Below are positions 1 to 12,100 of a DNA stretch of 64,000 nt, one piece after another. Numbering within the stretch: position 1 is the stretch's first letter; the number at the start of each line of letters is the position of its first letter. Source of the DNA: Symsagittifera roscoffensis (taxonomy: Eukaryota > Xenacoelomorpha > Acoela > Convolutidae); the NCBI RefSeq assembly GCF_963678635.1, contig NC_087066.1:30757301-30821300 (forward strand). The letters are read 5' to 3'. Below the pieces are notes generated by a model. That model saw only the letters and a program-made list of their open reading frames with translations. It was not told where the DNA came from and did not search any database. Position numbers and translations under genes: made by a program.

Positions 1-2
1 GG

Positions 3-844
3 GAGAGTGCTCCACCCCTCGTCAAACAAATATGGAGTTTTCTTGAGGAGCAGCTAGAGGTGGCAGAAGAGAGGGAGATGTGGGTGGGAAGATTTGTCAC
101 AGCAGCTAATGAAGTCGCTGTTGAAGGTTTCTGGACGAATCATGTAAAGGCCGAGTTGAAGATCAGGAGGGACCACAAAATCTTGAGATTCTTGAGTTCA
201 TGCTGGGAAAAGAATATCTGAAAGAAGTTTTCTACGCAGGAAACACCATCTTTGAAGCGTTCGAGCAGGAGCTCTTGAGTATGCCCATCAACCTCTTGCT
301 GGCTTTGTATCTGGTGTACCCCAGGTACCTGTTCAATATGGGGCCGGCGTACATGTTCAGTAGGGGCGTGGGAACACTGCGGATTGATGGGTATCTGATG
401 CTGATACTCTTGACGCATGGGGAATCGACGGTGTTTCATCTGTTGATGAAGTATGGTGAACCCCTGTCGGTAAGGAAGGCTCACCCGAGTAGGGAGGCCT
501 ATTCGTACATGTGTGCTGCCGGACTGAACACATTGCTTGTGGAGTACCTGCTGATGCAAAATCGATACGTGACGGGCGAGGAAAGAAACCCCAAGACTAG
601 AGAAGAGTTGAGAGAGGCGAATGGGGGCATACCCCTCCTGAGTGATTTGTGTTTGGCCATGAGATCTGACCCACTGGGGATGAGCAGAGGCTTGGGGGAA
701 GTAGTGACCTGCGTCTACGGGCCAGCAGTGACGTATGCGTTCCGGGATCCACTTGTGGTGGCGTATCGACACTCGGTGATGCATATGAGCCTGATGGGAC
801 AGCACTCAACTGGTGCAGACAAGAAGACTTGCGAGCGCAGATGA
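3..844 (+). pseudogene. Broken ORF A of the GC-rich block
   Basis: Frame 3 is open from the window edge to about 190. The reading then continues in frame 2 (194-844) after a shift near two adjacent CTTGAG hexamers at 182 and 191. The frame 2 part is about 215 residues, rich in Leu, Met and Tyr, for example LLALYLVYPRYLFNMGP, and contains no stop. It looks like a helical globular protein. No transmembrane topology is convincing and I do not recognise the family. The 5' end lies outside the window. Confidence 0.45.
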
Positions 845-901
845 GTGAGACTGTGCTTTTTGGAAATGTAAAGGATCCAGAGCTGGTGGTATACAGTTTC
901 A

Positions 902-1549
902 GGGGACAACTGCAGTGCAGAATGGGAGGAACGCGAGGGTCCCATCGAGGTGTATCCCATGTTTTGGAACCTGAGTCCAGTGACGAGGGACAGGAGATAA
1001 GTCTTGAGAATCCCAGCGTGGACGAGGAGTTTCGAATTCACGAAGAAGGAATTGGAAATGATACTAGAGCGGGATGTCTTACCCGCTGCAGTCCCCGAGT
1101 TCCCGGCGGTGAGAAGAATAACCCTGGGAATGAAAAGCCCCCTGGTAGTCCCTTTCCTTCACGCGAGAGCCGCAGTAGAAAGACAACAGAGAGAATTCAC
1201 GAATGGTTGGGATCCTTTGTTCATTGGATACTCGGCAGCGGTGTTTTTCCTTACGTGTGAAAATAAGATAAAATCGTGGACTACAAAAACGAAGAAGATG
1301 CGAGGCTTGATGCCCCCTAAATTTGAAATTCGAGATGACTTGAGAACATTTGAGGAGGCTGGACTCGAGAACAAACTGCCAATTTATGCCGATGGAAAGA
1401 TGATCGTGGAGGATGGGCAGGTGGCTCTGAAGGACGATATGATGATTGCCACGAGAAAGTACCGAGCGCCTTATGGTATGGAGGAGTTGGAGTTAAATGG
1501 TATGGAGGAGAGGAGTTCCCGTCTTGGAGGCAAGAAGGGAAAAAGCTGA
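902..1549 (+). pseudogene. Broken ORF B of the GC-rich block
   Basis: Frame 2 reads through with a single in-frame TAA at 998-1000. Before it the reading includes EVYPMFWNLSP; after it FEFTKKELEMILERDVLP and a hydrophobic stretch WDPLFIGYSAAVFFL. It ends at TGA 1547-1549 after a lysine-rich tail. A short frame 1 piece (about 800-900) appears to join it to ORF A through a further frameshift, so A and B may be one original protein. No family recognised. Confidence 0.4.
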
Positions 1550-1623
1550 ATGCGGCAGGAACCCTGTAAGTATCCCTCACGGAGTATAATACAGCAGACC
1601 CGACAACACCTTCACCACCGTCT

Positions 1624-2379
1624 TTGGGAACCCCAGGAGACAGAAGGAACCTTCCAGTGGAGAAAAGATTCACTGCCGCGATAGAGAGGAACCAGCCAGA
1701 GTCAGGAGAGGGGGAGAGCATGGACGAAACTCTCAGCGAAGCTGGAGAGGAAATGGAGGTGGGAAATACGCCAGACGGAGGAGGGGCAACGAGCAGAAAA
1801 TTCAGCCTCGGCACCACCCGTGAGCCACTACAAGAACTGAGTGGGGCCGACTGGGCAAACACGGCCATCCCAATTTTGGGATTTCCCCGGAACAATCTTG
1901 AGCTGTCGCTAACGAGTGAACCATCCATCATGGGTATGGTGCTCCTAGCCGACGAAGCAAGGGAGGAGAACACCTTTCAAGGCATCAAATACATGTTATT
2001 GAGCACGTTGGACGAAGAGGCGTGGCGAAGTTTCCTGGATGAGTTCAACCAGAGAGTGGAAAACAAAGTTGGAGTAGATTACTTCAAGGAAGAGCTGTGG
2101 AACACAGTAGTAAAGTTTGGAGAGCCAGTCCTGATCGCCACTAGACTGGACGAGAAAGGGAGGAAAGGGCTGCTAGAGAAAATGATTGGCCTAAGGAAGC
2201 AGAAGCAGGACGCCGGGGCCAACCCATGTAAAGATAGCTCTACTCTAAACATAAAAACTGACGTTAAAAAAATAAGTGTTGAGGTGGATGATAAAAGTAA
2301 GACTAGTAAGATGATTAAAAATACTAATATTCCTAAGGCTAGAGAAGGGGGAGGCAAGAGTCGGAAAAGAAGGACCTAG
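1624..2379 (+). pseudogene. Broken ORF C, acidic then basic
   Basis: 251 codons in frame 1 without a stop. The N-terminal third is acidic and low in hydrophobic residues (ESGEGESMDETLSEAGEEME). The middle is globular-looking (MGMVLLADEAREENTFQG), and the C-terminus is lysine-rich and ends KSRKRR. The frame then shifts: frame 3 continues from about 2356 with SRKRKRG and runs to TGA at about 2562. Such a charge layout fits a disordered nucleic-acid-associated protein, but no family is recognised. Confidence 0.4.
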
Positions 2380-2561
2380 ACAAAGAAGTGGAGTCAGTGA
2401 TGGTGGTGACAACGCCCCCGAGTAAGGGAATAAGTTCTAGGAAAAGGAAAAGGGGGACGGATGAGGCGAGTCCTTCGGTGGATGCGGTTTCAGAGAGGAA
2501 TCTAAAAGAGACAGGACCTATGATTCTAGCGCGAGGGAAAACTGCGGCCTACAAGAGCAGC

Positions 2562-3286
2562 TGAGCACCTAGGAAGCTAGCCGAGGTGCTGAGGGAAATG
2601 GAAGCCTCGGCGACTCCGGGAACTGTGGATGACTTCAACCCCAGAAGACAAACACGAAGAGGAGTTCGACTATTGGACAAAGGTGGGAAGTGGACACCCG
2701 CAAGAAGTGGCTTTTGTCGCAACACCAGGCCATTGGGAAGCAAGTGACGTGCAATCCTCTCAAGAGAAATGCGACGAGAAATACCGCTCGGCCTTGATGG
2801 ATAGCTCTAGAGAACACGAAAGAACTGAAAAGTTGCCTAAAGAAGCTTGATCGTGGGGTGTCCTGCAAGCGGCGGCCTTGGGCTACCCAGCAAAAGGCCG
2901 TAGTTAACAAGCTAAAGTTGGGAAACCAGTTGGAGCAATCTTGGGAGAACCTGCTGCTTGAGTTTTTTGAAGATGCGATGAGAGCACCGTCATCGGCGTT
3001 GCCATTGATGGCGAAACCTTTTGTCCACATATCAGGACAGTTAATGTTCACGTGGAGTTTTACGGGAGTGGCATTGGAGTCGTTGACGTCGCACGATAAA
3101 ATTAAGCTGGGCGGAAAGAGTCTTCAGGTGTACCAAATGCTGGTCGAGACAACCAAATATTTCTCGAGACAACTCGGGAATAAGCCGAGCGGGAAGAAAA
3201 GTTGCCAATTGTTTCTTGAGATGGATTATGTCAGTGATATCCGACACTACTGTACAAATGTGCCACCAAAAAGCGAAAGGAAGTAA
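2562..3286 (+). pseudogene. Broken ORF D of the GC-rich block
   Basis: Frame 3 after 2562, then frame 2 from about 2670 to TAA 3284-3286, with one stop near 2795. The longest clean part (2858-3286, 142 codons) reads as a helical protein, for example LGNQLEQSWENLLLEFFEDA and LQVYQMLVETTKYFSRQLG. It sits directly between ORFs C and E on the same strand. Not recognised. Confidence 0.4.
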
Positions 3287-3881
3287 AACCATGGAAAGGA
3301 GGTTCTCCACTGTTATCTTTAACGTGTATCATAGTACTCGAATCGAAAAAGAAGAAATCTCAAGGCATTCTTTAGAGAGTCATGGTAAACTTGATGAAAT
3401 ACGAAGGTTCTACAACAACAAATTCGAGGAGGGGCATGACGTACATCGTAACTTAGCCCGAGCAGAAGGATATGCGAAAGCCACAAAACGTGGAGAACAT
3501 CAATATGTGTCTTGAGTGATGGGGATAGCTTACAACCCCTTCTTAGACTCGGAGGCCGGAAACGCTTTCATGAATTTTGAGGTGCCGGATTTGTTGAATT
3601 TCCGGACGTAGAAAATAATCGAGATCGATCCGACGGAAAGGGAAAGGCCAAGCCTGGGTCTGTTACTTGAGAAGATGCCAGAGGTAATTAGCGTGCCGCG
3701 CTCGCACAAGAGAGTGGAACTAGAGATGGGAAATGAAAACGACATGTTGGTCACGAATTTGGGGACTGTTTGGAAGTTGCTGAGACCCTCTTGGTGCCCT
3801 CATCCCCACGCGATTCTGATTGAAAAAATCACGGAGCGAGTGAGATTGTCACCAGCAAAGGATGAAGATTTGGGGATCTGA
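3216..3881 (+). pseudogene. Broken ORF E with two in-frame stops
   Basis: A single frame 3 reading of 222 codons is interrupted only by TGA at 3513-3515 (inside a CTTGAG hexamer) and TAG near 3609. The part after the first stop is protein-like (GIAYNPFLDSEAGNAFMNF, then LLLEKMPEVISVPRSHKRVE). The stops look like point decay of one gene. No recognised family. Confidence 0.4.
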
Positions 3882-4103
3882 ATGTGGTGCACAAACTAAT
3901 CTTACCTCATCGAAACGAGTCGGGGGAAACGACGAGCAAGCAAAAAAACTGATGAAGAAAATGGAACCGGGTAGTTGTCTGGACCTGGTGTGCGGAGGCG
4001 GACAACATTCCTGTGATGGACGATCCTGCGTCAGAAAACAATCGTTTCAGAAGGAAGGACTAGCCACCTGGTTTAGTGACATCACAGAGAAGGAGAAAGT
4101 GAG
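3882..4103 (+). pseudogene. Ambiguous spacer between broken ORFs E and F
   Basis: All three + frames are partly readable. Frame 1 is open 3862-4113; another frame gives a short acidic stretch (EADNIPVMDDPASENNRF). I cannot decide which was coding. GC content stays at the level of the block. Confidence 0.25.
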
Positions 4104-4881
4104 GTGCAGATAGTGGCTGAGTGCTATGCGAGCACCACGGTGAATATAGCGACGGCATTGGGATTCTTCTCGAGGATGTGCAGCTTGCAATCACTGGAGA
4201 TGCTAGAACCCGAACACCAACTAGTGACGGCGTTGAGCGTGAAGTCACAGCCTGGACTGTTGCAGATGGTCCAAAAGCACATCAGAGGATGGAAGATTGG
4301 TCTTGAGGAGGAGATGGGGTTTCCCGTGAGTGAAGCCTACAGTTTGCCAATGAATGCGAAATCTCTGGTGGGATCGGTAATGGTCAATCTGTGTGGAAGC
4401 CACTACCCATCACATATGGCGATGGTGGAGACATCTAGTCAGAGGGTGTTAATTGACAAAGCCTTCTCGGTACCCAAGTGTGTACGCTTGGCTCGAATGT
4501 CGCATCACACGCACAGACTGTTGAGGCAGATCCTGGGAGCTGTGCCGGAGGATCAAAGGGAGAACTTGAGTGAGGTCTGGGGAAGAACTCTTGAGCTTGG
4601 AAAGCGAAAACACGAGTGATATGGAGAGACAGAAAACGATCGGGAAAGCGATGAATAGTGCCCCAGCCATGGAGGAAAACGACGTAACACATGAGAAGAT
4701 GATGAAGTTTCAACCTCTGTTGGAAACTTCGGGAGAACGCAACCTTCGGAGTATCAAGTATCAACCTGACACATGGGGAATGCCCATGCCACTGCCTGGC
4801 ACAGACAGTGTGGTATCCGGAGCATTCCAACCTCTGCTTGATTTGAGACGTGGAAGAAAATCGGTCTGTCGGGTTACCTGA
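4104..4881 (+). pseudogene. Broken ORF F of the GC-rich block
   Basis: Frame 3 is open 4104-4619 (171 codons), with protein-like content such as ATALGFFSRMCSLQSLEML and SLVGSVMVNLCGSHYPSHM. The reading then passes to frame 1 (4570-4881) at the CTTGAG hexamer at 4590: dropping one base there would join the two frames. Both halves are helix-rich. No family recognised. Confidence 0.4.
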
Positions 4882-5374
4882 CGATCAACAGAAGGTCACC
4901 CTTTCCGAAGTGAGCTCGATGCTGGCGTTGCGATGGATCGAAGAAAATGTGACGAATTATCGAGAGTCGAGGGCACCAACAGCGGAATCAATACATGCCA
5001 TTGATTACAACCGGAGGCTTGTGTTGTTTGAGACTGCGTGCAAAGTATTCTTTGTACCTATGGAGGTGAGGCACGTGTGGAGTAGCATGAGATTCTTCCC
5101 AGGGTTTTGAGAGACGTTGACGTCTTGGTTATACGCGGTGACGAAGGATCACATGAAGAAACATCAGAAGGAGTATCGGCAGTTCCTGGACGAGATAGTA
5201 CCAGAAGCTTTGAAGAGACCCTTGTTAACCCATCGTAATGCAATAACCATTGGTTGGAAAAAAGTTGGTAGAGTGTCTCGAGACGACACCAAAGCGAGGG
5301 AGTCGATATTGGAGGAGGACTTGGCGAAGAACATGAGCCTGAGTTTGCACAATTCATTTCGCAGGAAAAAGTGA
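4850..5374 (+). pseudogene. Broken ORF G, last of the block
   Basis: A single frame 2 reading of 174 codons with one internal TGA (5108-5110), ending at TGA 5372-5374. It contains SEVSSMLALRWIEENV and LVLFETACKVFFVPMEVRH, then a charged helical C-terminus. GC content falls to the AT-rich background soon after. AATAAA-type sequences at about 5489 and 5547 could be old polyadenylation signals. Not recognised. Confidence 0.4.
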
Positions 5375-8300
5375 AGGGTCTGCCGAATCAGGCGAAAAGT
5401 CTACAGGAGCGACCCAGTACCCCAAAGACAAGGAGCACAAACTGAAGAGGGTGTTCAGGGATTGGTTCTTGAGTCGTGACTAGCACAAATAAAAAGGGAC
5501 TTGAGTGTGAATTCGATGAAATCTGAGGGCACGGAAAAGAAATTTTAATAAAAAAAATTATTGTTTTTAGTATATTAAGACTACTATATAAATCAAAATG
5601 CTGCATGACAATTTTTTGAATGGGTAAAACAAATAAAATTTTACTCGTTAGTTTACAGAGCGGAAATTCAGGGTGCAGGTGTAAGCAGATTTTGATTGCT
5701 GTTTAGCGATAATGTGACATTTTTGCATGGTTGTGAATTTTGGGGTGTAGATAAAGTTACATCTGCTGCAAACTTCTGTAAATGACCACTGGCACTGTAT
5801 CTTGAGACGCACTCAACATTCTGGGTTATGAATGGTTATCTCAGTTGGTCATATTTGGAAGTTTGACCTTGAGAAAATGTCTTGTCTTGATTTTGGGGTG
5901 AATTGCAATTTTTTAAAAATTCGAATTGAGCATGTCATGCTCAAGTTTCTCGCGACAACTGAAAATATCAGAAAAATAAGATCAGAAGATTCGAACTACA
6001 GCCGCGGGAAAGCAGTCAAAAATAGCAGCGGGAAATTGCTATTCGCAATTTCCAACACATAATTTAAACAAGGGTAGAGCTGTCTTATTCGTGGAAGGAG
6101 ACAGAAAGTAATCACGAAGGAAGGGAGAGTAAATTCAAATGAACCTTCGGTGGAAAGGTGGACAACTGAAGTCTCCCAATGGTCCGGACCCAAAACTTAT
6201 TTCTTGAGCTAAAACTAATTAATTACAAACTTATTTACCCATCAATTCTAGAGTTGCTTCATTGTTTAGTTACTCAATTCTAGAGGTCCTGTCGGTATGT
6301 GAGTACCAGATTTAATTTTCTTGAGTGTGTTTTTTTTGTTATGTTGAGTTGAGAGAGTTTTTAGGTTGATCCATCTGAAATGCATCAAAGGTCCAATGTC
6401 TAATAAAAAGTAACCATACGTAAGGTTCCGACCCTGTTTTTAACGGCGTTTGCGTACTTTAGGTATTTTGAGACCTGAGTATGGGGGCGTTCTTAGTTTC
6501 TAGAGTGGGGGGGGGGGGGGTGGGGGGTTTGTAGTAGCCTTTAAGCTGTAACAAGGGTTTTAGTCTCATGGCGCAAGTGAACCGAATTGGCTCCGACCGC
6601 TTGAGGTAGAAAAACACAAGAGATAGTGTCCCTGATTCTTGAGCCAATGGTTATAGGGCCTATTTTTCTTTAAAATCATATGTTACTTAACTAAGCGACT
6701 GTTACAATTAAAGAATTTGTTGCATTAATAAATTTGCGTTGTGATTTTAGTTAGTGGCTATAGAGACACTTAATGTTTATTTAGAAAGGCTTGAGTGGAG
6801 AATATATTAAATATTCCAGCCTGCATGATTGTTTTTAATCAACTAAGACGCCGATCACTTTGCGGTGATTTGAAAGGCTTGGGTAACCTCTTGAAGAGGG
6901 AGATTATTTCATTGTTTCTTCCAACCACCGAGTTCCCTAATTTTAAAATTCAGGACCAATAACAACTAAATTTCCAAAGGGAAGAAGCATAGTAGGATAT
7001 TTTTAGTTTGTTGGTTGGCAGGACCGTCCTGCGTCTCAGCCTTTCTTAAACCTAGGAGAAAAAGTTTTAAATCGGGACATAGACATTGGAAGTCAGAAAA
7101 AATGTTTTATCCTAAGTCATATCCTCGAAAGTGCAGATTGAAGAAAGAATTTGGAAGGCTATAATAGTGTAGTACGAAGCCATTTGTATTTTGCAGTGAA
7201 TAGATATGACGTGGATGAAAATGATTTCATGCATTTTGTAAATTCTGTTCGATGATACTGTACCATTTTGATAAACACTACGAGACTCAATGAGGATATT
7301 GACCGGGCTGTCCGGGGATTATGTGACATTCGACCAGAATGTACGAAAATGCAAAGGCAAAATTCGAATTTTTATTTTGACATCGGAGTGGGAAGATTAG
7401 CGGTTTTAAAGATTTAGTGGTGTTACCCGTGCATTTAAACGAATGTGGAAGGGTTAATTTGGACTTTCAGGTAACTTTTTTAAAATTCGTTCGCAACGAA
7501 AGACGCGTGACAACGTCGAAATTTTGCACACAAATATAACGAAGAATAAGAGAAGAACAGTAATCTCAACAGAACAAGAGAGTTCGTGGAGTAAAGCAGT
7601 TATCAGAAACTGTGTGAAACTGATCGAGATTAACAAAAAACAACTTTTACAAAGACCATTCCGAGTTATAACGATTGTGCCGCTACAATCGGTACAACGC
7701 GAATCCCGAAAACAAGGAAGGGTGTTGGGACGGCGTGTCCAGCCCTCCTGAAAGAAATAAGAGCGTTATTTACCCGGATTCCAGAATCCGAGGGGTCTCG
7801 GGAGGAGAACTCAAACTGTTATTTATAAATTTTTAGCTTCCTGTAGATGCTTTGAGTTGAATTCAATTAATATCTAAATTCCTTTTCACATTATGAGAAG
7901 CTAGGATTTAAAGAAAAGGGTTGATCGATCTTCGATGGAGATGATGATTTTTATCTACTGAACAGAAACAATGGTAATATAATAAATAAGTAGTAGCCCT
8001 AATTTTAGGAGTGACCTCGTGGTCTGGGGATACTGAGACACAGCCATGAGCTCACTATTTCTGCATGTAGTTAAGTTAATTAGAGCGTTCCGATCGAAGC
8101 CGGAAACAGTAACGTTTTTTGTCGACCCGATGTTAGAAAGACCACCAAGAGAACTGGCTTTGGCAGAGACGGTGAAAAGCAAGTAGAGCTGTTTTTAGAC
8201 GCTAGCCAGTCGTTTTAGAACCTAGCTTTATTTTCCGTCGATATGCAATTTCGGGCGAATGTTACAGGCTTTGTTGGTTTACTTTTTAAAGCATGGCTTT

Positions 8301-8890
8301 TGTTCCAATGTAAACAGTTTTAACTAAAACTGAATTTCACAAATTTTTAGATTTACTGTCTGATTTCGATTTTTTTGTCATTTTTTTGAAAATATTTAAA
8401 CAGTTTTGAGTTAATGTTATATCGACTTAGTCAACTTTTTTGCGTTATTTGGAGGGCAAAATATATCCGTTTGGGATTATTTTTTAATTGGATAGGTGGG
8501 TCGTGAACACTTCAGTTTTTTTCGCATTTTCAATGACAACAGTGTTGTTTTCGACTAACAGTTTTCGACCCAAAGGTTCCCGCCTTTGTTGCCGCTCGAT
8601 AAATGATTTCTTCCTTTAAAGGGCTGTTCATAAACTTCATCCGATACGAATATGAATTTTTTGTTGCGGTAGTTTGTATCGCATATTTGTATCGCAAGTG
8701 GTGCGAAGCTCAGCTTCGCCTCTATGTTAATAAGTCATAATCGCTATGATTAATTATCCCTGTATGCCGATTAATTCCTAATATGAAATGTGAAATAAAT
8801 TTACTCTGGCCTCTTTGAATTTATTTCAAATTTGCAATAAAGTTCTTGTTTTCTACAGACTAGGTTGTTTGCTTGCCATGTTTTTTACCG
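5375..8890. other. Gene-free stretch with G-run and CTTGAG hexamers
   Basis: No supported gene. It is AT-rich with scattered short frames only. It includes a long G run (6507-6527) and nine of the 23 CTTGAG hexamers described in the findings (5468-6795). Confidence 0.6.
8690..8730 (+). repeat. Hairpin repeat end (family 2)
   Basis: TCGCAAGTGGT is followed by a perfect hairpin GCGAAGCT-C-AGCTTCGC and CTCTATGTT. Related copies lie at 22741, 32221, 42669, 48652 and 55438. It probably marks the 3' end of a dispersed nonautonomous element. Confidence 0.5.
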
Positions 8891-8930
8891 ATGAATTCCC
8901 CAAATTCTACAGGTTATTGATGTTTTTCAG

Positions 8931-9165
8931 ATGGTTTTTGACATAGGAGAATATACAATAGATGACTGGTCATTAGGAGGACTTGAGACCAGCATCGGTG
9001 TAAGGAGCAACCGCCAATGTAACAAGAGATTGAATGTTGTTTTTGATGTTGGTGTTGCGAGGAACTGTGCTATGAAATGTGATGCACTCTTTGTCAGTCA
9101 TGGTCATATGGACCATTGCGCCTCTCTGACCAATGCACTAGGAAAGAAAGTAGTCGGGTCGAAAA
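8931..9165 (+). CDS. tRNase Z exon 1
   Basis: Codes residues 1-78 plus one base. It includes LGGLETSI, VVFDVG and the HGHMDH zinc motif. Earlier GT sites at 9150 and 9153 give the wrong phase for exon 2; GTGAGC at 9166 gives the right one. Confidence 0.85.
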
Positions 9166-12100
9166 GTGAGCAATGACATAAGGCTAGCAGTTACTTGATG
9201 ATTATTGTTTTTGACTCGCTTGCAGAGAACTATGAAACTTTAAGATTTAAGTCGGTAAACTTTTGCTGAATAAAATTTCAAGAAAAATGCACGAGGAGGT
9301 TGAGGCGTGGAATGTGAATAAACCGTGGAATGTGAACAAAACCGTGGAATGTGAACAAAACCGTGGAATGTTATTTAAAATAGAAGTTAGTAGGAATAGG
9401 AGAAAGCAACCTAATAAATGGTGAATTCTTATTTGTACCAAGATTCATTTGTACCAAAATGAAAAATCGGTCCCATTTGTACCAAAATTATTCAACTCGA
9501 TTTCTGATCGGTCGAATTGTGAGCCAACGAATTATTAGATTAATTTTCTCTTGTTTTAAAAGAAGATAACTAAACAGCAGAATAGTGACTGCCGCAGTCG
9601 CTCCAACGTGTAGTGAGCTTACCATTAGAGGGTAGGACTCGAAAATTGGAGCCGGTTATTGCCGCGAAGTTATCGCCGCAATAGCTTAAAATAGTCGGCT
9701 TACTAGTCTTTGGCCAATTAAATATTTTTTGGCAGTAACGTGATTGATTTTTATTTTGGTACAAATGGGACTGATTTATGGAGGAAACACGATGAAAGTT
9801 TTGGAGGAAATTAAAACTTGGTGCTCCACAAATAACTTCATACTCAACGAGGGAAAAACAAAACTGATGACTGTCAAACCGAATGACATTAGTTTAGTAC
9901 CACAAGCTTTTGATGGTATTGAGCAAGTGGAAGAGCTTAAAATTCTCGGAGTATTATTTGATAGCAGGCTTACGTTTTCATCGCACATCAAAAGTTTATG
10001 CAAAAAAGTAACCAGCAGTATATACCTTTTGTACAGACTAAAGACATTTGGTATGAACATCTCTGCCCTTGATATTTTATACAAAATTTTGGTGCAGAGT
10101 AAAATTACTTACGCATTACCGGTATGGGCATGTGCCAATTCGACCGAATTGGCCGATGTGGACAAAGTTCAGCGCAGGGCTCTTAAACTTGGTGTTACTT
10201 CTACATTTACTCCAATTTTCGAGCTCATAGAGAACCATGACAACAAACTATTACAGTCAAGTTCAAAACAAGACCATATTATTCATTCAAAATTGCCAAA
10301 ACGAGAAACTTATGCAGAAAACAGACTTAGAGAAAAAGCAGTTGCAGCACACGAAAAATTAGAAAAACATTTCAAGATTTTTCCAGCCAGAGCCTTAAGA
10401 AACAAAAACTTTCTATAAACTTTTGTTTGCTTTTGTTCTATCACGTGTAAGATAGATGTGTTTCTATCTTAATTTAATTTATTCTTCTTATTCTTATTCT
10501 TATTTTGGTACTTGTGAATACCCACCCTAATGAATTGGGCTGAGATGATGATATACGATATCAATAATTGTTTAGAGCTCATGCAAATTTCGCTACTTGT
10601 CTTGCATAGGAAATTATCTCTGACTAGATTATAAAAATTTAGCGGTAGTCAATAAACAAAAGTGGTTATGACTTCATTGACTGGAATCCTCAATAGAACT
10701 CTGAACAGCCTAATAGAAAACAACAAAAGTACAATACCTTCGCAATGCATGCAGAATGATCTTCCCACACTTAATACTGTGCAAAACAAAGTCCGAAAAC
10801 GATGGATCCTTATGTAAAACAATAATAAGGCGACTTAAGCAATGGCAGAACGGAGACCTGGATGACCTATATTACGCAGGAAAAGCGCTGCAAATGCGCT
10901 TGACAAAAGAAAAAAGACGAAAAACTTAAACCGAAGTACAGCAAATCAACAAACTAATAAATACCGGAAAATATCAAGCGCAACAGCAAAATAAGAGGGC
11001 AATAGCAGAGCTATCAGACACATCTAAAAGCGTTCTTTCGCTCAACGAGATCGTCTAAGGTAAAGCAATAGAACACTCTTGTTCAGAAGAATCCACCATC
11101 TGAACCACTTGATTATAACTAAATTACATCAGTCTCAAATGAAACAATCCCTTTACATTCATCGATATTTGATCAGATAACACAATTCGGGCCACATTCA
11201 CTTGAGATTTCAATGACAATAGCTAAAATTACCAAAAAAAAATTTGGCTACCGAAGAACTAAACCCTGAACTAACGGAACCAAAAAACACAATGTAGATT
11301 AATACTTTTAGATAAGAACCCAGGAGTAAGAACCATAGGCATAGGAAATTTATGCGTAGGATAATAGGACGAACAATAACCAAATGCCTAAAAACAAACT
11401 CATGTCGTCAGGTTCAAACTGCCATCTCTGTCCAGGACAAGAATGTGGCATTCAAAATGCGATCCACACGCTAAGAGATCAATACAGCAAAACCTCCGCC
11501 GATGCTGTTTTAACTCCGCCGATGCCGATAACGCTTTCAACTCATTAAATTGAAAGCTGAAAGCTGGCGTTGAAAAACATCGAAAGTACCTGCCCAACCC
11601 TTTGAACTCATACTCCAATCCATCTTAAGTGTTCGTTGAAAAAACCATCTACTCTCGAAGGGACAACCCAAACGGATCAACTGGCAATGGCTATGTTCGG
11701 TCTAGCCATATTACCCCTCGTAAAACTTTTCTCCGTGGACAACGTAACCCAGAAATGGTAAGCAGACTACGGTAACGCAGCCGGTAAATTATGCAATCTA
11801 CGAACCGTCTTAGATAAAATTGTATAACAAAGTAATTTATTTGGCTACCATGTTTAAGGTTCCAAATACCAGCTCATATTCACAGATAAAAAACTCGGTA
11901 AAGCCGAGAAAATCCTGAAAATACAGGAATCTCTATAAAAGCAGGCGCCCGAGTGCTTGGTTTTGTTATAGAAACAGATTCTGAATGTAAACAGTTCCTC
12001 GAGTTTCAACAGAATGAGCAAAACAAAATTTTGGAATGAAATTGCTAAAACCTCCCCCCTCCCCCCAAAACGTTTGCCTGCTATAATGAAGGGGGTCAAG

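Larger units (their letters stand above)
1..5374 (+). pseudogene. GC-rich decayed multi-ORF coding block, family unknown
   Basis: About 5.4 kb of roughly 50% GC sequence (two sampled lines count 50-52%), against about one third GC for most of the window. Protein-like reading is on the + strand only and moves between the three frames: frame 3 (3-190), frame 2 (194-844), frame 1 (about 800-900), frame 2 (902-1549), frame 1 (1624-2379), frame 3 (2356-2680), frame 2 (2670-3286), frame 3 (3216-3881), then 4104-5374 passing through frames 3, 1 and 2. Breaks are mostly frameshifts with a few in-frame stops, as expected for dead coding DNA. No introns, signal peptides or catalytic motifs were recognised. 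The dense one-strand run of medium-sized proteins, including an acidic to basic disordered one, suggests an integrated virus-like element or an unknown mobile element; that is inference. A strongly diverged host gene family is the alternative. Confidence 0.55.

Noticed and set aside
140-1041. Long - strand frames (140-805, 715-1041) in the GC-rich block
   Set aside because: Histidine/glutamine-rich shadow frames; the + strand readings look like proteins and continue through the block.
9300-9500. Short repeats resembling a CRISPR array
   Set aside because: Direct tandem units without regular unique spacers, in a eukaryotic intron.
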